Below, in pieces: positions 37,383-46,012 of a stretch of 64,000 nucleotides of DNA. Each line of letters starts with the position of its first letter. Within the stretch, counting starts at the first letter, position 1. The notes under the pieces were generated by a model. That model searched no databases. It worked only from the letters and a program-made list of their open reading frames with translations, and had not been told where the DNA came from. The stretch comes from Pantoea eucrina (lineage in GTDB: Bacteria > Pseudomonadota > Gammaproteobacteria > Enterobacterales > Enterobacteriaceae): NCBI RefSeq assembly GCF_002095385.1, contig NZ_MIPP01000005.1, positions 93,525 to 157,524 on the forward strand, read 5' to 3'. A program made the position numbers and the translations under genes.

Positions 37383-38102
37383 ATGGTTATCAAGGCGCAG
37401 AGCCCTGCAGGATTCGCAGAAGAGTACATAATTGAGAGTATCTGGAACAGTCGTTTCCCCCCCGGGTCGATTCTGCCTGCTGAACGTGAATTGTCTGAAC
37501 TGATTGGCGTTACCCGCACCACCCTGCGCGAAGTGCTGCAGCGTCTGGCGCGTGATGGCTGGCTCACTATTCAGCACGGCAAGCCGACGCGCGTAAATGA
37601 TTTCTGGGAAACCTCAGGTCTCAACATCCTTGAGACGCTGGCCCGGCTCGATCACGACAGCGTGCCGCAGCTGATTGATAATTTGCTCTCAGTACGCAGC
37701 AACATCGCCTCTATTTTTATCAGCCGTGCGCTGCGTCACCATCCGGAAAAAGCCCGCGAAGTGCTGGAGAGCGCGCTGCATGAGCAGGATCAGGCTGATG
37801 CCTATGCTGAGCTTGATTACCGGGTATTCCGCGGTCTGGCGTTTGCTTCCGGTAATCCGATTTACGGTCTGATCCTCAACGGACTGAAAGGGCTCTATAC
37901 GCGGGTCGGACGCCACTATTTCTCTGATTCCGAAGCGCGCGAGCTGGCACGCAGCTTTTATCAGCAGCTGGCGGATATGTGTTCGCAGCAGCCGACGCAG
38001 GAGCAGGTGGTTGAGTGCGTACGGGTGTATGGACGCCGCAGCGGGGAGATCTGGCACAGTATGCAGAAAAATCTGCCGGACGATCTCGGTAACAAGCGCT
38101 AA
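37383..38102 (+). CDS. fadR: Fatty-acid metabolism regulator FadR
   Basis: FadR is a GntR-family regulator that represses fad beta-oxidation genes and activates fabA and fabB; long-chain acyl-CoA releases it from DNA. The 239-residue product equals E. coli. The winged-helix domain (about 1-75) contains [20 protein letters not shown] and [20 protein letters not shown]. The all-helical acyl-CoA-binding domain follows. A FadR-type operator is present before fadD at 29.8 kb. A strong terminator follows. It is convergent with ycgB. Confidence 0.97.
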   Translation: MVIKAQSPAGFAEEYIIESIWNSRFPPGSILPAERELSELIGVTRTTLREVLQRLARDGWLTIQHGKPTRVNDFWETSGLNILETLARLDHDSVPQLIDNLLSVRSNIASIFISRALRHHPEKAREVLESALHEQDQADAYAELDYRVFRGLAFASGNPIYGLILNGLKGLYTRVGRHYFSDSEARELARSFYQQLADMCSQQPTQEQVVECVRVYGRRSGEIWHSMQKNLPDDLGNKR

Positions 38103-38104
38103 AG

Positions 38105-38134
38105 AAAACCGGACTCTTCAGTCCGGTTTTTTTA
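38105..38134. terminator. Terminator between fadR and ycgB
   Basis: An 11-bp perfect stem AAAACCGGACT/AGTCCGGTTTT with loop CTTC and a T run on the plus strand ends fadR. The A run on the left lets it also act on ycgB, whose stop is at 38138. Confidence 0.9.
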
Positions 38135-38137
38135 TGC

Positions 38138-39673
38138 TCAGAGTCCGGGCGCACGCGGCGGACATCGGTCGAGCAGTTCTATGCTGCCATCTTCGTTCTG
38201 CTGCTCCAGATGAATATCAAATCCCCAGAGCCGGTGAACATGTTTCAGCACATCGCGCCGGCTTTTATCCAGCGGCGCACGCTGCTGAGGAACATAGCGC
38301 AGCGTCAGCGAGCGGTCGCCGCGCAGATCCACGTTATAGACCTGAATATTGGGTTCCAGATTGCTGAGATTATACTGGGCAGAGAGCTGCTGGCGAATGG
38401 CGCGATAGCCAGCCTCATCATGAATCGCCGCAATTTCCAGATAGTTATTGCGATCGTCATCCATCACGGTGAACAGACGGAAATCGCGCATCACTTTCGG
38501 CGACAAAAACTGGCTGATAAAGCTCTCATCTTTAAACTCGCGCATCGCAAAATGCAGCGTTTTAAGCCAGTCGGAGCCGGCAATATCGGGGAACCAGTGG
38601 CGATCTTCTTCTGTCGGCGCCTGACAGATGCGTTTGATATCCTGGAACATAGCGAACCCCAGGGCATAGGGGTTAATACCGTTATACCACTGGCTGTTAT
38701 AAGGCGGCTGATAGATAACGTTGGTATGACTGTGCAAAAACTCCATCATAAAGCGTTCTGATACTTTGCCCTCGTCATAGAGATGATTGAGGATCGTGTA
38801 GTGCCAGAAGGTTGCCCAGCCCTCATTCATCACCTGCGTCTGTTTCTGCGGATAGAAATACTGGCTTACTTTACGCACGATGCGCAGCACTTCGCGCTGC
38901 CACGGCTCCAGTAAAGGGGCATTTTTTTCCATAAAGTAGAGCAGATTCTCCTGCGGTTCAGAGGGATAGCGCGCGGCTTCTATGTGCGACGCCTCTTTCT
39001 CTTTACGCGGCAGCGTACGCCATAGCGTATTTACCTGACTCTGCAGATACTCTTCGCGGCTCTTTTGCCGCGCTTTCTCCTCCTGCAGTGAAATTTTCTG
39101 CGGGCGCTTATAGCGGTCAACGCCGTAGTTCATCAGGGCGTGGCAGGAGTCAACCAGACGCTCAACCTCTTCGACACCAAAGCGCTCCTCACAGTCGGCA
39201 ATATAGTTACGGGCAAACAGCAGGTAATCGACGATTGAACTCGCATCCGTCCAGCTGCGGAACAGATAATTATTTTTAAAGAAAGAGTTGTGTCCGTAGC
39301 AGGCGTGGGCCATCACCAGCGCCTGCATGGTCATCGTATTCTCTTCCATCAGATAGGCGATACAGGGGTTAGAGTTGATGACGATCTCATAGGCGAGCCC
39401 CTGCTGCCCATGCTTATAGCGCTGCTCGGTTTCGATAAACTTTTTACCGAACGACCAGTGCGCATAATTGATCGGCATCCCCACGCTGGAGTAGGCATCC
39501 ATCATCTGTTCGGAGGTAATAACTTCAATCTGATGCGGGTAGGTATCAAGCCCGTAGCTTTTCGCCACGCGGTCGATTTCAGCCAGGTAGACATCAAGCA
39601 GTTCAAATGTCCAGTCGGGCCCGTCACTGAGTCGTTTACTGCTGCGGGTTGGCTCGTCAAACATTGTCGTCAT
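38138..39673 (-). CDS. ycgB: SpoVR-family protein YcgB
   Basis: YcgB is the enterobacterial SpoVR-family protein, 511 residues here (E. coli 510). Conserved segments are YPHQIEVITSEQMMDAYSSV, YAHWSFGKKF, the histidine-rich HACYGHNSFFKNN and MNEGWATFWHYTILN; the HxxxxH-like clusters suggest metal binding. SpoVR is needed for spore cortex formation in Bacillus, while in enterics the gene is part of the stationary-phase response and co-occurs with yeaG and yeaH. Those two genes lie only about 8 kb away here. It is divergent from dadA. Confidence 0.94.
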   Translation of the reverse strand: MTTMFDEPTRSSKRLSDGPDWTFELLDVYLAEIDRVAKSYGLDTYPHQIEVITSEQMMDAYSSVGMPINYAHWSFGKKFIETEQRYKHGQQGLAYEIVINSNPCIAYLMEENTMTMQALVMAHACYGHNSFFKNNYLFRSWTDASSIVDYLLFARNYIADCEERFGVEEVERLVDSCHALMNYGVDRYKRPQKISLQEEKARQKSREEYLQSQVNTLWRTLPRKEKEASHIEAARYPSEPQENLLYFMEKNAPLLEPWQREVLRIVRKVSQYFYPQKQTQVMNEGWATFWHYTILNHLYDEGKVSERFMMEFLHSHTNVIYQPPYNSQWYNGINPYALGFAMFQDIKRICQAPTEEDRHWFPDIAGSDWLKTLHFAMREFKDESFISQFLSPKVMRDFRLFTVMDDDRNNYLEIAAIHDEAGYRAIRQQLSAQYNLSNLEPNIQVYNVDLRGDRSLTLRYVPQQRAPLDKSRRDVLKHVHRLWGFDIHLEQQNEDGSIELLDRCPPRAPGL

Positions 39674-40162
39674 AGCGCACCTCTGTTTTGCAGGCGGCAG
39701 GAAGACCCTGCCACACGGGTGAAGGCTTCGTCCTGAGAAAGAGCGCCCAAAAACTGAGCGAACAGATCAAGGATAGTTCACTGTCTCGCATCCGATAACG
39801 GAACTCAAACGAATTCTTTTGGCAGAAAATCATCCGGATAGTGCGATTACACCATGCTATGAGATATTAATCCGGCTGCAAATCAAAAGGCAGAATAATA
39901 AACTGTAAAAACCGCAGTCAGGCAGCAGCGGGTGATTCTGCTGAAAAAGGGAAAAAGCCCTGATTTTTTTCTGACAAAGCGCTCCGGTCAGCGCTTCAGA
40001 AGCGGTAAAACTCTGATCTTTGCTATCAGGAAGGATTTAAGTGTGCAGAATGTTAAAAAAGATGTGAAATAGCCGGGTCAATTCTAAGATAAACAGAGCA
40101 GCCTGATTATTCTGACTCAGGTGCTCATGCCAGTTAATTATGCTTTTGTCTCGAGGGGGCCT
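39674..40162. other. Divergent control region between ycgB and dadA
   Basis: No gene is supported in this 489-bp AT-rich stretch. It must hold the promoters of ycgB (minus) and dadAX (plus, Lrp- and CRP-controlled in E. coli). A small 7-bp stem AAGCGCT/AGCGCTT at 39977-39996 and the long A/T tracts near 39960 and 40050 are the only structures I could see. I could not place -35/-10 pairs with confidence. Confidence 0.5.
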
Positions 40163-41464
40163 ATGCGTGTCGTGATTCTGGGTAGTGGGGTGGTGGGAGT
40201 GGCAAGTGCCTGGTATCTGGCGCAGGCCGGACATGAGGTTACCGTCATCGATCGACAGCCTGCCGCCGCGCTGGAAACCAGTGCCGGTAACGCCGGTCAG
40301 ATCTCGCCTGGCTATGCGGCGCCGTGGGCCGCGCCTGGCGTGCCGCTGAAAGCGATTAAATGGATGTTTCAGCGCCACGCACCGCTGGCGATGCGGCCAG
40401 ACGGCAGCCGGTTTCAGCTTGAGTGGATGTGGCAGATGCTGCGTAACTGCGATATGCGCCACTATCAGGAAAACAAAGCCCGCATGGTACGTATCGCTGA
40501 ATACAGTCGCGACTGCCTGAAAACGCTGCGGGCGGAAACCGGAATTGCCTATGAAGAACGGCAGGGCGGAACGCTGCAGCTGTTTCGTACTCAGCAGCAG
40601 TTCGACAGCGCCATTAAAGATATCGCCGTGCTGAAAGAGGCGGGCGTGCCCTATGAGCTGCTGCAGGCTCATGAGCTGCAGCGTGCCGAGCCGGCGCTGG
40701 CAGCTACCGCGCACAAGCTGACCGGTGGCCTGCGGTTGCCTAATGATGAAACCGGTGATTGTCAGCTCTTTACCCAACGCCTGGCAGAAATGGCTATGGC
40801 GGCAGGCGTCACGTTTCGCTTCAATACGCCGGTTGATCGGTTACTGCGTGAAGGCAACCGCATCTATGGTGTGAAGTGCGGAGATGAAGTGATTAAAGCG
40901 GATGCTTACGTCGTGGCATTTGGCTCCTATTCGACCGCGCTGCTGAAAGATATCCTCGCCATTCCGGTTTATCCGCTGAAAGGCTATTCGCTGACTATTC
41001 CGGTAAAAGATGCTGACGCTGCGCCACGCTCTACGATCCTTGATGAGACCTATAAAGTCGCTGTGACCCGCTTTGATAACCGTATCCGGGTAGGCGGCAT
41101 GGCTGAAATTGTTGGTTTTAACACCAAACTGTTGCCGGCACGGCGGGAAACGCTGGAGATGGTGGTGCGCGATCTCTATCCTGAAGGCGGGTTTATCGAA
41201 CAGGCCTCTTTCTGGACGGGCCTGCGTCCGATGACGCCAGACGGTACGCCAATTGTGGGACGTACCCCGCTGACAAATCTCTATCTCAATACCGGACACG
41301 GTACGCTGGGATGGACCATGGCCTGTGGTTCCGGCCAGCTACTGGCTGATATTGTATCGGGTCAGAAACCCGCGATTGCCGCAGACGATCTCTCTGTATT
41401 GCGCTATCTGCCGGGTTTTGCCTCGCACGCATCGCCTTTACGCCGCGCGGATATCGCACGCTAA
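40163..41464 (+). CDS. dadA: D-amino acid dehydrogenase small subunit DadA
   Basis: DadA is a membrane-associated FAD enzyme that oxidises D-alanine to pyruvate and ammonia and feeds electrons to the respiratory chain. From the ATG at 40163, behind CGAGGGGG, it has 433 residues (E. coli 432). It opens with the FAD dinucleotide-binding motif [20 protein letters not shown] and has [20 protein letters not shown] and the C-terminal [17 protein letters not shown] motif. An in-frame start 14 codons upstream (40121) is less likely. dadX follows after 21 bases. Confidence 0.95.
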   Translation: MRVVILGSGVVGVASAWYLAQAGHEVTVIDRQPAAALETSAGNAGQISPGYAAPWAAPGVPLKAIKWMFQRHAPLAMRPDGSRFQLEWMWQMLRNCDMRHYQENKARMVRIAEYSRDCLKTLRAETGIAYEERQGGTLQLFRTQQQFDSAIKDIAVLKEAGVPYELLQAHELQRAEPALAATAHKLTGGLRLPNDETGDCQLFTQRLAEMAMAAGVTFRFNTPVDRLLREGNRIYGVKCGDEVIKADAYVVAFGSYSTALLKDILAIPVYPLKGYSLTIPVKDADAAPRSTILDETYKVAVTRFDNRIRVGGMAEIVGFNTKLLPARRETLEMVVRDLYPEGGFIEQASFWTGLRPMTPDGTPIVGRTPLTNLYLNTGHGTLGWTMACGSGQLLADIVSGQKPAIAADDLSVLRYLPGFASHASPLRRADIAR

Positions 41465-41485
41465 CACTCACGGAGAGTTAACACT

Positions 41486-42556
41486 ATGTCACGTCCTGTG
41501 CGCGCGTCGGTTAACCGACAGGCGCTGCGTCATAATCTGTCTGTGGTGCGTCAGGCCGCGCCGCAGTCACACGTATGGTCAGTGGTCAAAGCTAACGCCT
41601 ACGGACACGGCATTGCCCGCGTCTGGCAGGCGCTGGAGAGCACCGACGGTTTTGCGTTACTCAATCTCGAAGAGGCTATTCTGCTGCGCGAGCAGGGATG
41701 GAAAAAACCGATTCTGCTGCTGGAAGGTTTTTTCCACGCAGACGATCTGAAGCTTATCGATCGCTACCGGCTGACCACCAGCGTGCACAGTAACTGGCAA
41801 ATCAAAGCGCTGGCGACCGCACAGCTCTCTGCTCCCGTGGATGTTTACCTGAAAATGAACAGCGGTATGAACCGGCTCGGTTTTCGCCCTGAACAGGTGC
41901 ATAACGCCTGGCAAAAACTGCGTGCGCTGCCGGGGGTAGGTAAGATCACGCTGATGGCACATTTCGCTGATGCCGATAATCCCGAGGGGGTAGCCGGGCC
42001 ACTGCAGCGCATTGAGCAGGCAGCTGAAGGCCTGAACTGTCCGCGTTCGCTCGCTAACTCCGCCGCCACGTTGTGGCACCCGCTTACGCATTATGACTGG
42101 GTTCGCCCCGGCATCGTGCTGTATGGCGCCTCACCCAGCGGTCGCTGGCAGGATATCGCCGGTACCGGGCTGCAGCCGGCTATGACGCTGAGCAGTGAAA
42201 TTATCGGCGTGCAGCAGCTGACAGCGGGCGATGGCGTCGGCTACGGCTATCGCTACCGGGCCAGCGGAGCGCAGCGGATTGGTATTGTGGCCTGCGGCTA
42301 TGCAGATGGTTATCCGCGCCATGCACCTACCGGCACACCGGTATCCGTTGGCGGCGTATGCACCCGCACCCTGGGAACGGTGTCGATGGATATGATGATG
42401 ATCGATCTCGAACCCTGTCCGCAGGCGGGTATCGGCACCGCCGTTGAGCTGTGGGGTAATGACGTGAAGATTGATGACGTTGCTGCAGCGGCCGGCACGG
42501 TCGGGTACGAGCTGATGTGCGCGCTTGCCCCGCGCGTGCCGGTTGAGGTTATTTAA
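41486..42556 (+). CDS. dadX: Catabolic alanine racemase DadX
   Basis: DadX is a PLP enzyme that interconverts L- and D-alanine for breakdown by DadA. The 356-residue product equals E. coli DadX. The PLP lysine is in [15 protein letters not shown] near residue 35, and the second catalytic residue, Tyr, is in [23 protein letters not shown] is also conserved. GGAGAG precedes the ATG. Its last eight bases overlap the end of the convergent exporter gene. Confidence 0.95.
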   Translation: MSRPVRASVNRQALRHNLSVVRQAAPQSHVWSVVKANAYGHGIARVWQALESTDGFALLNLEEAILLREQGWKKPILLLEGFFHADDLKLIDRYRLTTSVHSNWQIKALATAQLSAPVDVYLKMNSGMNRLGFRPEQVHNAWQKLRALPGVGKITLMAHFADADNPEGVAGPLQRIEQAAEGLNCPRSLANSAATLWHPLTHYDWVRPGIVLYGASPSGRWQDIAGTGLQPAMTLSSEIIGVQQLTAGDGVGYGYRYRASGAQRIGIVACGYADGYPRHAPTGTPVSVGGVCTRTLGTVSMDMMMIDLEPCPQAGIGTAVELWGNDVKIDDVAAAAGTVGYELMCALAPRVPVEVI

Positions 42557-43742
42557 GCGCGGTCACGCTGCCGCGTATTTTACGGCTGCAGCGCCAGGCA
42601 ATCAGTGCCAGCGCTGCGCCAGTCAGCATCATCAGGGCCAGTGACGATTTTTCCGCGACCGGCAGGGCAACAATCAGCATGCTGCCGCCAGCGCCTCCCG
42701 CCATCTGAATAAAGCCCTGCAGCGCTGCGGCTACACCCGCCTGCTGCTGATAGGGTTCCAGCGCATAGCTGGTGGCCGGGCCAACGGTAAAGGCAAGGCC
42801 TGCCACCGAGACCGCCACAGGGATCATATAGAGCGCCCAGTGAGGCTGCCATTCAGCAGGCAGAAGGTGAGCGCCCGCCAGCAGCAGTATTGCCCCCAGC
42901 AGCATCGTAATAAAGCCCATCGCCAGACAAAATGGCCGGCCCGCTTTGCGGATCGTTTTATTCACAAAGGCGCTGACCAGCATGATCCAGAAGCCGTTGG
43001 CCCCAAAGGCAAATGAGAATTGCAGCGGCGTCAGGCCGCCTTCAGTCATCAGCACATGCGGAGCCAGAGAGACGTAGGTCAGCACCATGCCCAGCGCGCC
43101 TGCATTGGCAAACGCAAAAGCGAGAAAGCGCGGCTGGCGCAGAATCGCGCCATATTGCGCCAGCGGCAATCCCTTCACCCGCAGCGTATCCGCCGGCCGG
43201 GTTTCCGGTAAGGCCACGATCACCAGCAGGCCAATCGCCAGCGCATAGCTGCACAGGAACCAGAAAGGTGCACGCCAGCCATAGGCTTCCGCCAGAAGGC
43301 CGCCCAGCAGCGGTGCCAGAGCCGGAACGATGTTTAGCGCGCCATTCAGAAATCCGTAAGCGCGTGCCGCCTCATCGCCGCTCAGGCGATCGCGTACGCC
43401 GCTGAATGCCACCACCGCGCTGCAGCAGACGCCGCAGCCCTGAATAATGCGGGCCAGGAAAAATACCGGCCAGAGCGTGGCGGTTGCCGCAACGGCGCTG
43501 CCCACGATATAGAGCAGCAGGCCAGCCAGCGCCACGGGCTTGCGGCCAAAGTTGTCCACCAGCGGACCCGTCACCAGCTGACCTATGCCCATCACCAGCA
43601 GGAACAGCGGGATGGTAAGCTGGATCAGGCTCACCGGGGCGTTAAGGCCATCGGCAATCTGCGGCAGAACAGGCAGGTAGAGATCAATACCGAGCGGAGC
43701 CAGCAGCACCAGACTCAGCAGAATAAGCGTAAATTTTTGCAT
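42549..43742 (-). CDS. Bcr/CflA-type MFS drug exporter
   Basis: This 397-residue protein is a 12-helix major facilitator of the DHA1 group. [17 protein letters not shown] in helix 1, [20 protein letters not shown] as the loop 2-3 motif and [21 protein letters not shown] match the Bcr/CflA subfamily. The substrate is unknown; relatives export bicyclomycin, chloramphenicol or other compounds. E. coli has no exporter at this position between dadX and cvrA, so the gene is a lineage-specific insertion. It is convergent with dadX. Confidence 0.85.
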   Translation of the reverse strand: MQKFTLILLSLVLLAPLGIDLYLPVLPQIADGLNAPVSLIQLTIPLFLLVMGIGQLVTGPLVDNFGRKPVALAGLLLYIVGSAVAATATLWPVFFLARIIQGCGVCCSAVVAFSGVRDRLSGDEAARAYGFLNGALNIVPALAPLLGGLLAEAYGWRAPFWFLCSYALAIGLLVIVALPETRPADTLRVKGLPLAQYGAILRQPRFLAFAFANAGALGMVLTYVSLAPHVLMTEGGLTPLQFSFAFGANGFWIMLVSAFVNKTIRKAGRPFCLAMGFITMLLGAILLLAGAHLLPAEWQPHWALYMIPVAVSVAGLAFTVGPATSYALEPYQQQAGVAAALQGFIQMAGGAGGSMLIVALPVAEKSSLALMMLTGAALALIAWRCSRKIRGSVTALK

Positions 43743-43822
43743 GAAGAACCAGAAACGTCCTGTTAAACAGGCGAGAAGGGTAATGAGTCTGCGGATAAAA
43801 AGAAAGCGCTAAAGTGAAAAGG

Positions 43823-43848
43823 CGATGCCTGCCGGACGGCAGGCATCG
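43823..43848 (-). terminator. Terminator after the wbaP-like gene
   Basis: An 11-bp perfect stem CGATGCCTGCC/GGCAGGCATCG with a 4-base loop lies 12 bases after the stop codon and is followed on the minus strand by CCTTTTCACTTT. Confidence 0.75.
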
Positions 43849-43860
43849 CACAGAGAGCGG

Positions 43861-45327
43861 TCAGTAGGCACCGTCGCGGCGCAGTACCACGCCAGCGGTT
43901 TTAAACAGAATGGCAATATCGGTCCACAGCGCCCAGTTTTTTACATACCAGGAATCAAAATAGACGCGGGTGTCATAATCGATATCATTACGACCGCTTA
44001 CCTGCCATAAACCGGTCATACCCGGTTTGGCCATCAGGTAGTAATCAACGTCACCGGCATAGCGCTCCAGTTCAGCTTCGATAACCGGACGCGGCCCTAC
44101 CAGGCTCATCTCTCCGCGGATCACATTCCAGAGCTGCGGCAGCTCATCGAGGCTGGTTTTACGCAGGAAGCCGCCGATGCGGGTAACGCGCGGATCGTTT
44201 TTCAGCTTAAAGTCACGATCCCATTCTGCCCGCGCCTCTTCGCTGGTTGCCAGCAGCGCCTGCAGGACGTCCTGCGAGTTGGTGACCATAGAGCGAAACT
44301 TCAGGCATTTAAATTTGGCACCATCCTGACCTACGCGCTCATGACCATAGATAGCGTTACCGCCATCGCGTTTCACCATCCAGCAGAGCAGGCCAAATAC
44401 CGGGGCGAGAAACAGCAGCAGCAGCGACGCTACCACAATATCAAAGGTGCGCTTCAGGAAGCGCGATGAGCGCTTGGCCAGATTATTGCTGACGCGCAGA
44501 ATCATCACTTCGTGACTGAAGATAAATGACATATCGGTACCGTAAAGCGGTACGCCACGCAGCGTCGGGATCACTGAGACAGAGCGGCATTTCATTCTGG
44601 AGAGAAACTTCAGCCAGTGATCGCGCACCGCCTGCTGTTCATATTCGGTCGCCACGATAAACTGCGTGTTATCGCGATCCATGGTCTGCCAGTTAATATC
44701 CTTGCGGGTGATAACCGGCACGCCGTTGAGTTTATCCGGGGTGTTTTCATCATCCAGTGAGATAAACGCCTGCACGTTATAACCAAGGATCTCTTCACTC
44801 TGCAGCGCGGCATAGGCTTCCAGGGCATTTTTGCCTGAGCCGATGATAATGGTCTCTTTCTGCCACTGTCCTGCACGGCTGATCGCCCGTTTTACCATTG
44901 CGCGCATCAGCGGCAGCAGCAGCAGCGCCCAGCTCCAGCTGAACACCCAGACCATGCGTGAAAAGTCCCATTTTGAAAAGGCAATCAGCGCCAGATCCAG
45001 CAGTGAAAAAACAAACAGCGTTTTAACCACTTCTTTCAGCTCAAACCAGAAAGGTTTGCGGTAGGTGTAGTGCCGCATCCGGACCCAGAACCAGGCGGTG
45101 CAGAGTACCGAGAGGCCAAGCTGCGCGATAAACCGGTACTCAATCTGCTGCGGCGGAATAAAGCTGTCCAGCTCTCCCCAAATCCCCTGGACGGTAGCCG
45201 CGGATAAAAACAGCGCCAGATTAAGTGCAATAAGATCGGAAAGACTTAATGCGACTTTAGCAATGAGATTTTTGCGCAGGCCGCTCCATGAGCGGCTTGC
45301 GTCATTCATTACAATTGTACTTGCCAT
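43861..45327 (-). CDS. wbaP: Undecaprenyl-phosphate sugar phosphotransferase (WbaP/AmsG type)
   Basis: This 488-residue protein transfers a sugar-1-phosphate, most likely galactose-1-phosphate, to undecaprenyl phosphate, the first step of an exopolysaccharide or O-antigen repeat. The N-terminal half has four transmembrane helices and a Rossmann-like domain with ETIIIGSGKNALEAYAALQS. The C-terminal catalytic domain shows LKRTFDIVVASLLLLFLAPV, FKCLKFRSMVTNS, DELPQLWNVIRGEMSLVGPR and KPGMTGLWQVSGR. Length and domain order fit WbaP, AmsG and stewartan-type enzymes. No other polysaccharide genes are nearby, so it stands alone, as I recall for a second stewartan transferase locus in Pantoea stewartii. 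Confidence 0.87.
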   Translation of the reverse strand: MASTIVMNDASRSWSGLRKNLIAKVALSLSDLIALNLALFLSAATVQGIWGELDSFIPPQQIEYRFIAQLGLSVLCTAWFWVRMRHYTYRKPFWFELKEVVKTLFVFSLLDLALIAFSKWDFSRMVWVFSWSWALLLLPLMRAMVKRAISRAGQWQKETIIIGSGKNALEAYAALQSEEILGYNVQAFISLDDENTPDKLNGVPVITRKDINWQTMDRDNTQFIVATEYEQQAVRDHWLKFLSRMKCRSVSVIPTLRGVPLYGTDMSFIFSHEVMILRVSNNLAKRSSRFLKRTFDIVVASLLLLFLAPVFGLLCWMVKRDGGNAIYGHERVGQDGAKFKCLKFRSMVTNSQDVLQALLATSEEARAEWDRDFKLKNDPRVTRIGGFLRKTSLDELPQLWNVIRGEMSLVGPRPVIEAELERYAGDVDYYLMAKPGMTGLWQVSGRNDIDYDTRVYFDSWYVKNWALWTDIAILFKTAGVVLRRDGAY

Positions 45328-45427
45328 AACACCCGCTCTCTTTTCTTAAGTAAAAGATGGCCTGACCAGAATCAAGTACGCGCTCAGGGTTAATGGCTGA
45401 CAGGAAAAATAACGTTTGTTATCAGCA

Positions 45428-45447
45428 CACTAACCATTAGTGATCAC
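45428..45447. promoter_or_regulatory. Inverted repeat upstream of the wbaP-like gene
   Basis: A perfect 6-bp inverted repeat CACTAA-CCA-TTAGTG at 45428-45442 overlaps the 8-bp palindrome GTGATCAC at 45440-45447. It lies about 100 bp before the transferase start and is a plausible regulator site. I could not match it to a known RcsAB or quorum-sensing box. Confidence 0.4.
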
Positions 45448-45668
45448 TCAAGCGCTGCACGGCAAGGGCCGGATAAGACGTGATACAAGTCACGAAAACA
45501 GCAGCAACGTTTACGAGTATGCAAGAGGAATCTGACGGAGTTAATATGGAATTACTCTTAAAAGGAAATTATTGACCTGAGGGACTATCAGCTATGTTAT
45601 TGAAAACAGAGAGATGATGATGAAAAAGAGGACAAAAACAGCGTTTTTTTTCAGCAATTTTTAGGAAT

Positions 45669-45694
45669 CACCGCCATACGCAGGTATGACGGTG
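45669..45694 (-). terminator. Hairpin after yebV
   Basis: On the minus strand an 11-bp stem CACCGTCATAC/GTATGGCGGTG, one T-G wobble, closes a CTGC loop nine bases after the yebV stop. The T run is poor (ATTCCTAAAAATT), so strength is uncertain. Confidence 0.5.
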
Positions 45695-45702
45695 TGGTGA
45701 GA

Positions 45703-45936
45703 TCAGGCGGGGCGATTGAGTACCCAGCGATCCTGCTCTTTATCGTAGTGGCCAATTTTCAAATCGACAGGCTCGCCATCAATCCACGCCGGCACGCTGG
45801 TCTCATGATCCCAGCCATCAAGCTGATAGCTCAGGCCCGGGTTAGTCTGGCAGGGGATAGAGACGGTATCAGGTTTATCGCCTCCCATCTCCGCATCAAC
45901 AATTTCATAGCGACCAATTTTGACTACCGTTCCCAT
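45703..45936 (-). CDS. yebV: DUF1480 protein YebV
   Basis: This 77-residue acidic protein matches E. coli YebV (78 residues) in pattern: VKIGRYEIVDAEMGGD, SIPCQTNPGLSYQLDGWDHE, TSVPAWIDGE and the end DRWVLNRPA. Its function is unknown. In E. coli yebV lies next to rsmF; here it stands between the wbaP-like gene and cvrA, about 44 kb from rsmF. GGGAGC precedes the start. Confidence 0.82.
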   Translation of the reverse strand: MGTVVKIGRYEIVDAEMGGDKPDTVSIPCQTNPGLSYQLDGWDHETSVPAWIDGEPVDLKIGHYDKEQDRWVLNRPA

Positions 45937-46012
45937 TTTTTGCTCCCGTTTGCTGACTGATAAGTAAAATCATAGTCGCTGCTGACCGCTTCAGGGGCGC
46001 TAAAACCTCAGA

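Larger units (their letters stand above)
45328..45702. other. Region upstream of the wbaP-like gene with a dyad and three tiny ORFs
   Basis: This AT-rich stretch has no established gene. It contains the inverted repeat CACTAA-CCA-TTAGTG with an overlapping palindrome GTGATCAC (45428-45447). Three very short plus-strand ORFs follow at 45546-45575, 45594-45617 and 45614-45664. The last part (45669-45694) is the hairpin after yebV. Confidence 0.5.
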
